Positions 32,888 through 41,928 of a DNA stretch of 64,000 bases are shown here, in pieces. Positions within the stretch are counted from its first letter, which is position 1. Each line of letters opens with the position of its first letter. Source of the stretch: Paraclostridium sordellii (GTDB lineage: Bacteria; Bacillota; Clostridia; Peptostreptococcales; Peptostreptococcaceae); assembly GCF_000953675.1 (NCBI RefSeq), contig NZ_LN679998.1, positions 282,116 through 346,115 of the forward strand. Reading direction: 5' to 3'. The position numbers and the translations under genes were made by a program. The notes under the pieces are model-generated. The model searched no databases, was not told the origin of the DNA, and saw nothing but the letters and a program-made list of their open reading frames with translations.

Positions 32888-34267
32888 ATGTCAAAAGTAT
32901 CTAACTTTACAGAGGGAAAAATTTTCTCACCTTTATTAAAGTTTGTAATACCTATACTACTTGCACTATTTTTACAAACCATGTATGGTGCAGTTGATTT
33001 ACTTATAGTTGGTCAATTTGGACATGCTGCAGATGTTTCTGCTGTTTCAACGGGTAGTCAAGTAATGATGACTATAACTGTAGTGATTACAGGATTAACT
33101 ATGGGTATTACCATATTAATAGGCCAAAAGCTTGGGGAAGGAAAGTCAAAGGAAGCTGGAAATGTTGTAGGAAGTGGTATTTCAATATTTGCTATTATAG
33201 CTGTATTTATTACTGTTTTAATTGTTAGCTTTGCTTCACCTATTTCAACTTTTATGCATACTCCAAAAGAGGCCTTTGATAGTACAGTAATATATATAAG
33301 AATTTGTTCTGCAGGTTCTGTTTTTATAGTTGCTTATAATATTATAGGAGGAGTATTTAGAGGATTAGGAGATTCGAAAACTCCACTTATTACAGTGGCA
33401 ATTGCATGTGTTACAAATATTATAGGAGACTTAGTATTTGTGGGAATATTTAAAATGGCTGTTATGGGAGCAGCTTTAGCTACTATAATGGCTCAGGCGA
33501 TTAGTGTTATATTATCTATAATAATTATTAAAAAGCGTGGACTTCCTTTTGAATTTTCTAGAAAGAGTATAAAGTTTCATAAAGGTTTAACATCAAAGAT
33601 AATTAAATATGGAACGCCAATAGCTTTACAAGATGGACTTGTACATCTATCTTTTCTTGTAATTATGATTATAGGAAATTCACTAGGAGTAATTCCATCA
33701 GCAGGAATTGGAGTTGCAGAAAAACTTGTTGGATTTATAATGCTTATACCATCAGCCTTTTCTCAAGGTGTATCTGCATTTGTTGCGCAAAATTATGGAG
33801 CTAAAAAATACGATAGATCAAGAAAAGTTCTTGTTTATGCAATTTCAGCTTCTTTATGTTGTGGAGTTGTAATGTTTTATATTACCTTCTTCCATGGAAA
33901 TTTACTTGCAGGAATGTTTTCTAAGGATAAAGATGTAGTTTTAGCAGCTTGGGAATATATGAAAGCATACGGAATAGACAGTCTTTTAACTGCAATTATG
34001 TTCTGTATGGTAGGTTATTTTAATGGATGTGGAAAGACAACTTTTGTAATGATACAAGGAATAATAGGAGCATTTGGGGTAAGAATACCAGTATCATATA
34101 TTATGAGTAAAATACTACCGGTATCATTATTTAAGGTAGGTCTTGCAACGCCAATGTCTACATTTGTACAAATTATATTATGCATAATTTACTTTACGAT
34201 ACTTTCAAAGAAATTATCAAAAGAAGAGACCTATATTGATATAATTTATAAAGTACAAGAGCAGTAA
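32888..34267 (+). CDS. MATE-family multidrug efflux protein
   Basis: Protein of 459 aa behind AGGAGG. Twelve hydrophobic segments; MATE landmarks are the N-terminal PILLALFLQTMYGAVDLLIV, the GVFRGLGDSKTP loop after helix 5, and the second-half repeat with GVAEKLVGFIMLIPSAFSQG and MVGYFNGCGKT. It is an ion-coupled exporter of cationic or xenobiotic compounds in the cytoplasmic membrane, closest in look to the NorM/DinF-like clostridial group. Paired with and probably repressed by the upstream MarR-type protein. Confidence 0.93.
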   Translation: MSKVSNFTEGKIFSPLLKFVIPILLALFLQTMYGAVDLLIVGQFGHAADVSAVSTGSQVMMTITVVITGLTMGITILIGQKLGEGKSKEAGNVVGSGISIFAIIAVFITVLIVSFASPISTFMHTPKEAFDSTVIYIRICSAGSVFIVAYNIIGGVFRGLGDSKTPLITVAIACVTNIIGDLVFVGIFKMAVMGAALATIMAQAISVILSIIIIKKRGLPFEFSRKSIKFHKGLTSKIIKYGTPIALQDGLVHLSFLVIMIIGNSLGVIPSAGIGVAEKLVGFIMLIPSAFSQGVSAFVAQNYGAKKYDRSRKVLVYAISASLCCGVVMFYITFFHGNLLAGMFSKDKDVVLAAWEYMKAYGIDSLLTAIMFCMVGYFNGCGKTTFVMIQGIIGAFGVRIPVSYIMSKILPVSLFKVGLATPMSTFVQIILCIIYFTILSKKLSKEETYIDIIYKVQEQ

Positions 34268-34288
34268 AATATTTTATTTAAATTTATT

Positions 34289-34322
34289 AAAAAGCCTTAT
34301 AACATATGTTATAAGGCTTTTA
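34289..34322. terminator. Terminator after MATE gene
   Basis: AAAAGCCTTATAACAT / ATGTTATAAGGCTTTT perfect palindrome; can serve both directions. Confidence 0.85.
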
Positions 34323-34483
34323 TTTATACAGAAATTTCATTTTATTTTAATATTAAATTTTAAAACTATATATTATTATTTATCCATTCATTAATTATAA
34401 AATATCAAACTTATAATATTGATTTAAGTTTATAAGTTTAATTTTCTATATAAATATTATTTATTAATAAAATGTTACAAATA

Positions 34484-35167
34484 CTAAGCTTTAACTTTGT
34501 TTTTATCCTTAAAGAATTTTCTTATACGTAAGAAATAATATGCTAAGAATATAATGCTATATAGTATTATTTCGAATAACTTACTGTTAAATTTAGGTAT
34601 GTATAAAAGCATAATATGTATATACATTATTCCATAAAATATATAAGCAGATCTTTGAATTTTTTTCCACGTTTTATAAGGCATTTTCTTTCTAATACTT
34701 TTGAAAGAAGTAATCATTAGCGGAATCATTAAACATATCATAATTAGACTTAATAAAGTCGCAATAATCTTATAGATAGATAAAGATTGCATATTAGTAA
34801 AGAAAGTAGGGAAAAAATACATCCCGTATAAAACATTATGACCTAAAGTTAATACACAAGCTATTATAGAAAGTTCACCTCTAACTGCCATTAGGTTTTG
34901 TCTAAATTTAAATGAATTATCTAAGACTCCTGTGTACATTACTATAGTAAATAGTGCTAGTGAAATCGTACCTTTAGAAAATACTCCTATGACAAATTTA
35001 CTTATATACTTAGGTATATGTTCATTTAAATTAGATTTCATAAAAATAATGAAAAATATAGCTATTAGAGTAGCTATTATGTAAAGCATCGTAGAATGTT
35101 TTTTTATTTGTTTGTAATATACAATGCTTAAAAAAGTTGTTAATATTAGTGAAATTATAAGTAACAT
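34484..35167 (-). CDS. Ferric-reductase-like transmembrane (heme b) protein
   Basis: Protein of 227 aa, AAAGGAGA upstream. Six hydrophobic segments; conserved histidines sit in GHNVLYGMYF (helix 3) and YIHIMLLY (helix 5), with RGELSIIACVLTLGHN and WKKIQRSAYIFYG between, the pattern of the ferric-reductase-like domain also seen in MsrQ and YedZ. It would carry heme and pass electrons across the membrane. A Fur-box match directly upstream indicates iron control. It diverges from an SLH / hemoglobin-interacting-domain / ApbE run, consistent with a role in iron or heme reduction at the cell surface. Confidence 0.75.
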   Translation of the reverse strand: MLLIISLILTTFLSIVYYKQIKKHSTMLYIIATLIAIFFIIFMKSNLNEHIPKYISKFVIGVFSKGTISLALFTIVMYTGVLDNSFKFRQNLMAVRGELSIIACVLTLGHNVLYGMYFFPTFFTNMQSLSIYKIIATLLSLIMICLMIPLMITSFKSIRKKMPYKTWKKIQRSAYIFYGIMYIHIMLLYIPKFNSKLFEIILYSIIFLAYYFLRIRKFFKDKNKVKA

Positions 35168-35186
35168 TAAATTTTCTCCTTTTGTT

Positions 35187-35205
35187 GATAATGATTTTCA
35201 TTTAG
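35187..35205. promoter_or_regulatory. Fur box upstream of ferric-reductase-like gene
   Basis: GATAATGATTTTCATTTAG agrees with GATAATGATAATCATTATC at most positions in the left and middle parts. It lies 20 bases before the start codon of the leftward gene. Confidence 0.75.
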
Positions 35206-35875
35206 AATTGTATATTAAAAATTTTTTAAAGTCAATAAAATTTTTGAAATTAAAATTTATAAAATTTACGAGAAGAAGATAATAATATTTTGAAATCTCT
35301 AATATTTTATTTTTTTATATTCAATAAAAATTAGCATTTTACAGGGGTTGAAGATTTTATATCTGATATGACTTTAGTAAATATTTTACAAATTTAACTT
35401 ATATACAAATAAATCTAAATAGATAAATTTAAAATTTCATTATAATTATTAAAAATTATGTTGACATTTTTAGGTAAAAAGTATAGTCTTATTGGTGTAG
35501 ATGATAACAATTCTCAATATCATTTAAAAATCATAAATTTAAAATTAATAAAATATTACAATAAAACTTAATTTTAAATTTTCTTATAATAAATTTTTCA
35601 TAACTAGATTTCAATCAAATCTTTTTAATTATTTTTTTATTTTTGGGGGCAAAATTTAATTATTTTTAGTTTAGAAAATACTAATCGAATATGATACAAG
35701 ATATAAACTTGTTATTAGATTCCTATTAAATTAGTTAATTTGGTAAGTACAATTCTAACTTTATACATTCTTTTCATTGGTTCTAATATGATTTTGAAAT
35801 TTTAGAAACTATATAAAAGTCTAATTTAAAATATCAATAAATTATAAAAACAGCAATAAGAAAAGGAGGGTTTTT
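35206..35875. promoter_or_regulatory. Divergent intergenic region with second Fur-box-like site
   Basis: No gene in 670 bases. TTGACA (35461-35466) with a weak TAGTCT 17 bases on is followed by GATAACAATTCTCAATATC (35503-35521), matching the Fur consensus at 14 of 19 positions. A transcript from here toward the SLH gene would carry a leader of about 350 bases, very AT-rich, with no clear structure. Confidence 0.5.
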
Positions 35876-36835
35876 ATGAAAAAATATTTAATAAGCACAA
35901 TCTCATTAGGGATAATTTTATCTAGCGCAGTAATTGTAAATGCAAGTAACAATTTAACTGATGTAGATGGACACTGGGCCAATAAAGAGATATCTCAATT
36001 TATGAAAAATTCGTATGTTAATGGATACGAAGATGGAACCTTTAAACCAGATAATTCAATAACAAGGGCAGAGTTTGTAAAGTTGGTTAACAAGTACTTT
36101 GGATTTAAAGATAAAGGTGTTTCAAAGTTCTCTGATGTAAATTCAAAAGATTGGCATTATGATAATGTTCTAATAGCAAATAAAGCTGGTTACATAAATG
36201 GTTATGATGATAATACATTCAGACCTAACAATCCTATAACAAGAGAAGAAGCAGCTAAAATAATAGTAAGTATAAAAAATAAAAAAGATAGTACATACGA
36301 TAAAATAAATACTTTTAAAGATAAACATTTAGTGTCAAACTGGGCAAAACCATATATAGAAGGAGCTGTAGAAAATGGATACTTAAAAGGAGATGATCTG
36401 AAAAACTTACGACCTACAAGTAGCATAACAAGAGCTGAAGCAGTTACATTGTTATCTAGAATAGATACAGAAAAAGATAAGGAAGATGCATTAAGCAGTG
36501 CTTCTAAAAAGGATAATGAAAATACTGAAACAGCAGGAAATACAAATTCAGAAACGAAACCTAATCATTTTGTAGATAAGTCAATAAACAAAGAGGCTAC
36601 TAAACTAGTAGATTTGGGATGGGTTAAATATATAGTAGTTACTTTCAATGAAGGAACTATAAAGGATTATGATTTATATGTTTTAGATGATGGAAGTTAT
36701 AAATCTATATCACCAAGTAAAGTGGACGATAGTGGTAAAGTTGTAAAATGGGAAATTGATAAATTAGGATACGATACAATAAAAATCAAGAGTAAGGTAA
36801 GTGGAGAAGAAGGAATTTATAAATTTATAAAGTAA
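35876..36835 (+). CDS. SLH-domain surface protein
   Basis: Protein of 319 aa after AAAGGAGGG. Signal peptide 1-24, then three S-layer homology modules (DVDGHWANKEISQFMKNSYV, NGYEDGTFKPDNSITRAEFV; SDVNSKDWHYDNVLIANKAG; KPYIEGAVENGYLKGDD), a low-complexity linker, and a C-terminal beta domain of about 90 residues. SLH modules bind pyruvylated secondary cell-wall polymer, so the protein sits on the wall. It ends 12 bases before the hemoglobin-interacting-domain gene and probably forms an operon with it. The C-terminal domain has no recognised function. Confidence 0.88.
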   Translation: MKKYLISTISLGIILSSAVIVNASNNLTDVDGHWANKEISQFMKNSYVNGYEDGTFKPDNSITRAEFVKLVNKYFGFKDKGVSKFSDVNSKDWHYDNVLIANKAGYINGYDDNTFRPNNPITREEAAKIIVSIKNKKDSTYDKINTFKDKHLVSNWAKPYIEGAVENGYLKGDDLKNLRPTSSITRAEAVTLLSRIDTEKDKEDALSSASKKDNENTETAGNTNSETKPNHFVDKSINKEATKLVDLGWVKYIVVTFNEGTIKDYDLYVLDDGSYKSISPSKVDDSGKVVKWEIDKLGYDTIKIKSKVSGEEGIYKFIK

Positions 36836-36847
36836 GAGGTGAAAAGA

Positions 36848-39475
36848 ATGAATAAGAAAAAACTAAGTGTATTAACAGCTGGAGTGGCTTTGTCGATATG
36901 TGGTTTTTCAGAAACAGTCAGTGCTGCACCTAGTAAAATATTAACTTTTACAAATATGCCAGTATGGGATTACCACAAAACGAATTATGATAATCAAGGA
37001 AATGTTAGATTAAAGCCAGAAAAAACTACTTTTAATTTAAATGGCAAAGAAGAAAAACATAGCTATATTCCACACTTCAATATAGGGGAAACTGAAGTAA
37101 AAGCTCCTATTACAATAGGGTGTGATTTAAAAACGGATGAACATAAAAATTGGTTTGAAAATATAAATAAAATAACTAAAGAAGATTTAACAGAAAATCC
37201 AAATTTAGAGCAAAAACTAGAATTTGAAAAGGATGGAAATAATTTAATTATAAAGGGGAATCAAAGGGCTTTAGATTATAATAAATTACACAATTTAAAA
37301 ATTTATTCAGAGGGTCACGATTCAGTAACAATACCAATTAATATTGTACAAAGTAAACCAATAAATATATTAGTGTCTTATCCAATGAATCCAAAGACAG
37401 GAGAGGATGTAAAGTTTAAACTAGATAACTTTAATTATGCAGTTTTAAATCCTGTAAATAAAGTATTTTTAACTTACAAAAATACTAGGAAAGAGTTAGT
37501 TAAACTGGAAGATTATCATGTGGTATCAGACTTAGTTACTATTTATGCTAAAAATACAGAAAGTGAAGAAGGAAACCTTTTAGAACCAGGAGAGTATACT
37601 TTAGAAGTTTATGCTGATGGATTTAAAAAAGCTGAGAAAAAATTTGAAGTACTAAAAAATGAAATTAAAGATACAGGCAAAAACAGTAGCGGGAAAAAGT
37701 CTGAACATAGTCCTCTAGTTTTTAAAAGCACTAAATCAAAGTCTTCTTCGATAGATACAATTAGTAGTGCTAGTGTAAATACAGGAAAACCAGCTGATAA
37801 TTCAGGAGCAGGAGAGGTTTCAGGGTCAGCTCCAGTAACTCAAGCTAATTTAGTTTACAATCACGATTTACTTGCAAATGCTTTGATATTAAAAGAAATA
37901 GGAATGGAGACTCCGGAGTCTAAAAATATTGTAGACAGATTTGAATTAAATACTGTTTCTTATGATGCTGTTGTAAGTGAAGATGGAACTCACATAAATG
38001 ATTTTAAAGATTATTTAAATGCTGTTAAAGATGCTTCTTTAGCTGGAAAATATTTAAGTTTTGATGAATATATAGCAAGTAAAAATGCCAAAGAATATAA
38101 AAATAGACCTTATAATGTCAAAGAAGTTTTACAGGATAATCTTTTAGGACAAGCAACTTCTTTTAGAGATATTTTAGGGTTGAAATCACCAAATTTAGAA
38201 GTTCAAACTTCAATTATGAATGAGGATATGGTTCTTAAGTGTGATGATGCTAATTACTTAAATAGTATAAAAGCTATAGCAGTAAATGGAGATGGAAGAG
38301 AAATATCCAAAGATTTATATTCAATAGAAGGTGATAAGTTAACTATAAATAAAAAACTTACTACTGGAGATAAAATAAAATTAACAATTTTAGCTACTGG
38401 ATATAAGGATAAAGTAATAGAATCTAACTTAGAAAAAGTTTTAGATAAGATAGACTTAAAACCAGAAAAAGAATTTAAAACTGGTGAAAATGTAGTTATA
38501 ACAGGATTAACTCATGATTTTGCTAAAAATATACAGAGTATAAAGTTAGATGGGAAAAATCTTCTTACTAAAGAACAAGGAGGATACTCTTCAGATACAT
38601 ATTATACAATATCGGATGATAAGTTAGTTCTTCAATCTGGATTATTTAAAGAAGCTAAACAATATAATCTAGAGATAAATGGCAAATATTATGGTAAAAA
38701 AGAACTTTCTTTTAATATCACAGAGTCTGAGAAAAAACCAGAATTAGATGAAAAAAATCCAGTTAAAGAAAAGAAAGAATTACCTAAAATAAATCTTAAA
38801 GTTGAAAGCAAACCTGGATTTATGAAAAAATATGAAATAAAATTTAGAAATTCAGGAGATTGGATAAACAATGTAACTAATGTTTCTGTAAATGGAACTT
38901 CTTATAAATCAGGGCTTTCATGGGGAGAAACTAAAGAGCGTTATGCAGTATATCCCGTGGATGAACTTATAGGAATAGGTTCTGATGACTTTAAAGTAGA
39001 TACAGAAAACACAATAACGGTTAAAGCAAAAGGTTATGATGACTTTACTTTTAAACTATCAAAAGATGGCAAAATAATAAGTAGTAGCGATGTCGACACT
39101 AATAAAGATGATACTAATTTACCGGAAAAAACAACTGATGTAGATAGTAATGAAGTTCCTCAAATGAAAGTTACAATAAATAAAGATTCTTTATTTAAAA
39201 AGTATAATGTTAAGTTTGAGAATAAATCAGAAGAATGGTTAAATAAAATAACTAAAATCTCTGTAAATGGAAAAGAGTACGGCAAAGGCATATTATGGGG
39301 TAGTGAAAAAGATCATTATAGTATTCAGCCTATAGATCACAATATAGACATAGGATTTGAAGGGTTTAAAACTGATGATGATAACGTTATTACTATATCT
39401 TCATCAGGGTACAAAGACTATTTAATTAAGGTATCTAAAGATGGTAATTTAATAGAAAGTAAACAAGTCAACTAA
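36848..39475 (+). CDS. Secreted protein with hemoglobin-interacting-domain-like repeats
   Basis: Protein of 875 aa. ATG 36848 follows AAGAGGTG. Signal peptide 1-28 (ending VSAAP). Several beta-rich modules of about 90 residues follow. The last two are clear repeats of each other: residues near 650-745 (KKYEIKFRNSGDWINNVTNV, SVNGTSYKSGLSWGE) and 780-875 (KKYNVKFENKSEEWLNKITK, SVNGKEYGKGILWGS). Their pattern resembles HID/DUF1533 modules in streptococcal Shr-type heme proteins. There is no LPxTG or SLH anchor, so it may bind the adjacent SLH protein. Likely a surface heme or hemoglobin receptor; ligand unproven. Confidence 0.7.
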   Translation: MNKKKLSVLTAGVALSICGFSETVSAAPSKILTFTNMPVWDYHKTNYDNQGNVRLKPEKTTFNLNGKEEKHSYIPHFNIGETEVKAPITIGCDLKTDEHKNWFENINKITKEDLTENPNLEQKLEFEKDGNNLIIKGNQRALDYNKLHNLKIYSEGHDSVTIPINIVQSKPINILVSYPMNPKTGEDVKFKLDNFNYAVLNPVNKVFLTYKNTRKELVKLEDYHVVSDLVTIYAKNTESEEGNLLEPGEYTLEVYADGFKKAEKKFEVLKNEIKDTGKNSSGKKSEHSPLVFKSTKSKSSSIDTISSASVNTGKPADNSGAGEVSGSAPVTQANLVYNHDLLANALILKEIGMETPESKNIVDRFELNTVSYDAVVSEDGTHINDFKDYLNAVKDASLAGKYLSFDEYIASKNAKEYKNRPYNVKEVLQDNLLGQATSFRDILGLKSPNLEVQTSIMNEDMVLKCDDANYLNSIKAIAVNGDGREISKDLYSIEGDKLTINKKLTTGDKIKLTILATGYKDKVIESNLEKVLDKIDLKPEKEFKTGENVVITGLTHDFAKNIQSIKLDGKNLLTKEQGGYSSDTYYTISDDKLVLQSGLFKEAKQYNLEINGKYYGKKELSFNITESEKKPELDEKNPVKEKKELPKINLKVESKPGFMKKYEIKFRNSGDWINNVTNVSVNGTSYKSGLSWGETKERYAVYPVDELIGIGSDDFKVDTENTITVKAKGYDDFTFKLSKDGKIISSSDVDTNKDDTNLPEKTTDVDSNEVPQMKVTINKDSLFKKYNVKFENKSEEWLNKITKISVNGKEYGKGILWGSEKDHYSIQPIDHNIDIGFEGFKTDDDNVITISSSGYKDYLIKVSKDGNLIESKQVN

Positions 39476-39496
39476 TTTAAAATTACCATAAGTTTT

Positions 39497-39544
39497 CATA
39501 AAGAGTTTCTATTATAGATTTTTAATTTATAGAAACTCTTTATG
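39497..39544 (+). terminator. Terminator after HID gene
   Basis: CATAAAGAGTTTCTAT / ATAGAAACTCTTTATG perfect stem. Confidence 0.75.
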
Positions 39545-39615
39545 TTTAATATCGTTTTTATCCATATATATAAATAATTAAAGTACATATAAATTAGTTG
39601 ATGGAGTTAAATTTT

Positions 39616-40647
39616 ATGTTAAAAAAAAGAATAATAGCTTTAGGAATAGTTTTTATATTTTTTCTAGGGATAGGGTACTGGTGGATAAAAAATAAACCTG
39701 AAAATATAGAGAGTGACAGTAAGCATTATGAAATGTCAGAAAAAATATTAGGAACTATTGTTAGTGGAATTGGATATGGAGAAAATTCTAAAAAAGCTTT
39801 AGAAAAAGCTTTTAAAAGAGCTAATGATATTGAAAATATTATGTCTGTAAATATAAAAGATAGTGAATTGAGCAAAGTCAATGAAAAAGCATTTTATAAA
39901 GATATTAAGTTGTCAGATGATCTTTATTATGTTATAGAAAAATCATTATATTATGCTAAACTCACAAATGGAGCATTTGATCCAACTATAGGGAACTTAA
40001 TTGATGCATGGGGAATAGGAACTGATCATGGAAAAATCCCAGAAAAGAGTACAACGGATAAATATAAAAACTTAGAAAATTATAAAAATATAAGATTAAA
40101 TAAATACACAAAAGAAATTAGATTTTTAGATGAAAATGTAAAGTTAGATTTAGGAGCTATTGGAAAAGGCTATATAGGAGATGAAATAAAAAAAGTTCTA
40201 AATGAAGAAGGAATAAAGTCAGCTCTAATTAACCTTGGAGGAAATGTAGTTTCTATAGGATATAAACCTAGTGGTGAAAAATGGAATATAGGAATAGTAA
40301 ATCCAAAGGAAGAAAATGAAATTGTAGGTTCTTTAAAAACTAGTGATGAGGTAGTTGTAACTTCGGGAAATTATGAAAGATATTTTATAAAAAATGGAGT
40401 CAAGTATCATCATATACTAGATCCAAAAACAGCTTATCCATCTGAAAGTGGTCTTATTAGCACAACGATTGTGACTAAAAATGGTATTGATGCCGATGCA
40501 TTATCAACTGCTACATATATTTTAGGTGTAGAAAAAGCCAAAAAATTAATTGAAAGTTTAGATGGAGTAGAGGCATTTTTAATAAAAGACAATATGGATA
40601 GTGTACAAACTAAGGGGCTAAATAATAAAGAATTTAGGATGAGATAA
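39616..40647 (+). CDS. apbE: FAD:protein FMN transferase (ApbE)
   Basis: Protein of 343 aa. ATG 39616 is preferred because GATGGAG lies at the right distance; ATG 39601 overlaps that site. A single N-terminal membrane anchor (about 5-24), then the ApbE fold: NGAFDPTIGNLIDAWGIG, KLDLGAIGKGYIGDEI, ALINLGGNVVSIG, and YHHILDPKTAYPSESGL with the Mg-binding DAL/STATYILG end. It attaches FMN to threonines of surface or membrane proteins. It is translationally coupled with the next two genes (start directly after its stop), and together they resemble flavin-dependent electron-transfer accessory sets. Confidence 0.92.
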   Translation: MLKKRIIALGIVFIFFLGIGYWWIKNKPENIESDSKHYEMSEKILGTIVSGIGYGENSKKALEKAFKRANDIENIMSVNIKDSELSKVNEKAFYKDIKLSDDLYYVIEKSLYYAKLTNGAFDPTIGNLIDAWGIGTDHGKIPEKSTTDKYKNLENYKNIRLNKYTKEIRFLDENVKLDLGAIGKGYIGDEIKKVLNEEGIKSALINLGGNVVSIGYKPSGEKWNIGIVNPKEENEIVGSLKTSDEVVVTSGNYERYFIKNGVKYHHILDPKTAYPSESGLISTTIVTKNGIDADALSTATYILGVEKAKKLIESLDGVEAFLIKDNMDSVQTKGLNNKEFRMR

Positions 40648-41031
40648 ATGAATAAGAAATTTAAAATAGTTCAGATAGTTATAATATTATTAATCTTAAT
40701 TGGGTCTATTGGAGCTTACTTTTTTATTAATAATAAAAAAGTTGAAAATCCAGTAGCTAATATATATAAGAATGGAAAATTAGTAAAATCAATTAAATTA
40801 AAAGATATAAAAGATGATTATGAAATAAAAATAGGTGATGATAAACACTTTAATATTATTAAAGTTAGTAAAGGAGGAATAAAAGTAGTCAAGTCAAATT
40901 GCCCTGATAAAGTATGTATGAAGACTGGGGAAATACATGATTCACTTTTACCAATAGCTTGCCTTCCAAACAATTTAATAATAAAAATTGAAGGTGCAAA
41001 ATATGATGAATTTGATACTAAATCTCATTAA
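40648..41031 (+). CDS. NusG domain II-containing membrane-anchored protein
   Basis: Protein of 127 aa starting immediately after the apbE stop. One N-terminal helix (7-27), then a beta domain of the NusG_II type ending with two cysteine pairs: NCPDKVCMKTG and a third Cys in PIACLPNNLIIKI. This Cys pattern is typical of these proteins, which accompany Gx-type membrane proteins and ApbE in Firmicutes. The domain faces outside. The function is not established; a redox or flavin-related role fits the neighbours. Confidence 0.85.
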   Translation: MNKKFKIVQIVIILLILIGSIGAYFFINNKKVENPVANIYKNGKLVKSIKLKDIKDDYEIKIGDDKHFNIIKVSKGGIKVVKSNCPDKVCMKTGEIHDSLLPIACLPNNLIIKIEGAKYDEFDTKSH

Positions 41032-41048
41032 AGGAAGGCTAGACAACT

Positions 41049-41576
41049 ATGAATAATAACTTAAAAAAAACAATAAGGTTATCAGCATTAAGCGCAATTG
41101 CTTTAACTATTTTTATTATAGAAATTCAAATACCACCTTTAGTTCCTATACCAGGAATTAAGCTAGGTTTAGCTAATATAATCACGTTAATAATACTATC
41201 TTTGCATGGAACAAAAGAGGCATCTGCAGTTCTTTTTATAAGGATATTTTTAGGAAGTATATTTTCAGGACAAATGATAAATCTTCTTTATAGCTTATCA
41301 GGAGGAATATTATGTTTAGTTGTGATGTCTACATTAATGAAATTATTAGGAAAGAAAAATTTATGTTTTATAAGTATAGCAGGAGCTATAGCACATAACA
41401 TAGGGCAAATAACTGTTTCTATGATTATATTAGAAACTACAAGTGTATTATACTATTTACCTATATTGCTTATAAGCGGAGTAATAACGGGAGCATTTAC
41501 AGGTATTGTAAGTAAGTTAATGGTAAACAATGTAGTTTTAAAAAAGTTAATTAATGAAGAAATGATTCATAACTAG
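41049..41576 (+). CDS. Gx transporter / HepS-like membrane protein
   Basis: Protein of 175 aa, AAAGGAAGG upstream. Five to six helices and the motif PGIKLGLANIITLIIL typical of the family annotated as heptaprenyl diphosphate synthase component I or Gx transporter, an ECF S-component-like fold. It closes the apbE / NusG-II / Gx trio. In Listeria, comparable membrane proteins belong to the flavin-based extracellular electron-transfer locus. Substrate could be a quinone precursor or flavin; unproven. Confidence 0.8.
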   Translation: MNNNLKKTIRLSALSAIALTIFIIEIQIPPLVPIPGIKLGLANIITLIILSLHGTKEASAVLFIRIFLGSIFSGQMINLLYSLSGGILCLVVMSTLMKLLGKKNLCFISIAGAIAHNIGQITVSMIILETTSVLYYLPILLISGVITGAFTGIVSKLMVNNVVLKKLINEEMIHN

Positions 41577-41605
41577 ATTTTAAAATAATAAACTGAATAG
41601 TTAAT

Positions 41606-41656
41606 TTAATATTAAAAGCCACTTTGATAGTAATCAGAGTGGCTTTTAATGTTAAA
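41606..41656 (+). terminator. Terminator after apbE operon
   Basis: TTAATATTAAAAGCCACTT / AGAGTGGCTTTTAATGTTAA stem with two mismatches or wobble pairs. Confidence 0.75.
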
Positions 41657-41766
41657 TTAGACATCGAATATAAATTATTTAGATTAAAAATTTGTGTAAT
41701 TTACATAAATAAAGTAGTAGTAAATAGTATTTTAAAATAAATTAATTTTTAAAAGAATCGGAGTTT

Positions 41767-41826
41767 ATATAATACTTATATTAAATAAAAATATTGCAAA
41801 TAGTTTACTTAATATAAGTATTATAT
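41767..41826. repeat. 18-bp perfect inverted repeat upstream of the zinc operon
   Basis: ATATAATACTTATATTAA (41767-41784) and TTAATATAAGTATTATAT (41809-41826) are exactly complementary, 24 bases apart. No T-run follows. It lies about 55 bases upstream of the zur-type promoter and could be a regulator site or a cruciform/RNA structure. Confidence 0.6.
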
Positions 41827-41856
41827 GTAAATAAGTATAATATAATATTTAAAATT

Positions 41857-41908
41857 TGAAATTGGGTTTCAATTTCATATTGACAGATATTATAATTATT
41901 AATAATAT
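41857..41908 (+). promoter_or_regulatory. Promoter and operator-like palindrome of the zinc operon
   Basis: TGAAATTG (41857-41864), five bases, CAATTTCA (41870-41877) form an inverted repeat placed directly before TTGACA (41880-41885). A 17-base spacer and TAATAT (41903-41908) follow. The AT-rich spacer also holds a partial dyad. A metal-responsive repressor here would be autoregulatory. Confidence 0.65.
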
Positions 41909-41928
41909 TATTTTAGGAGGTATTATTC

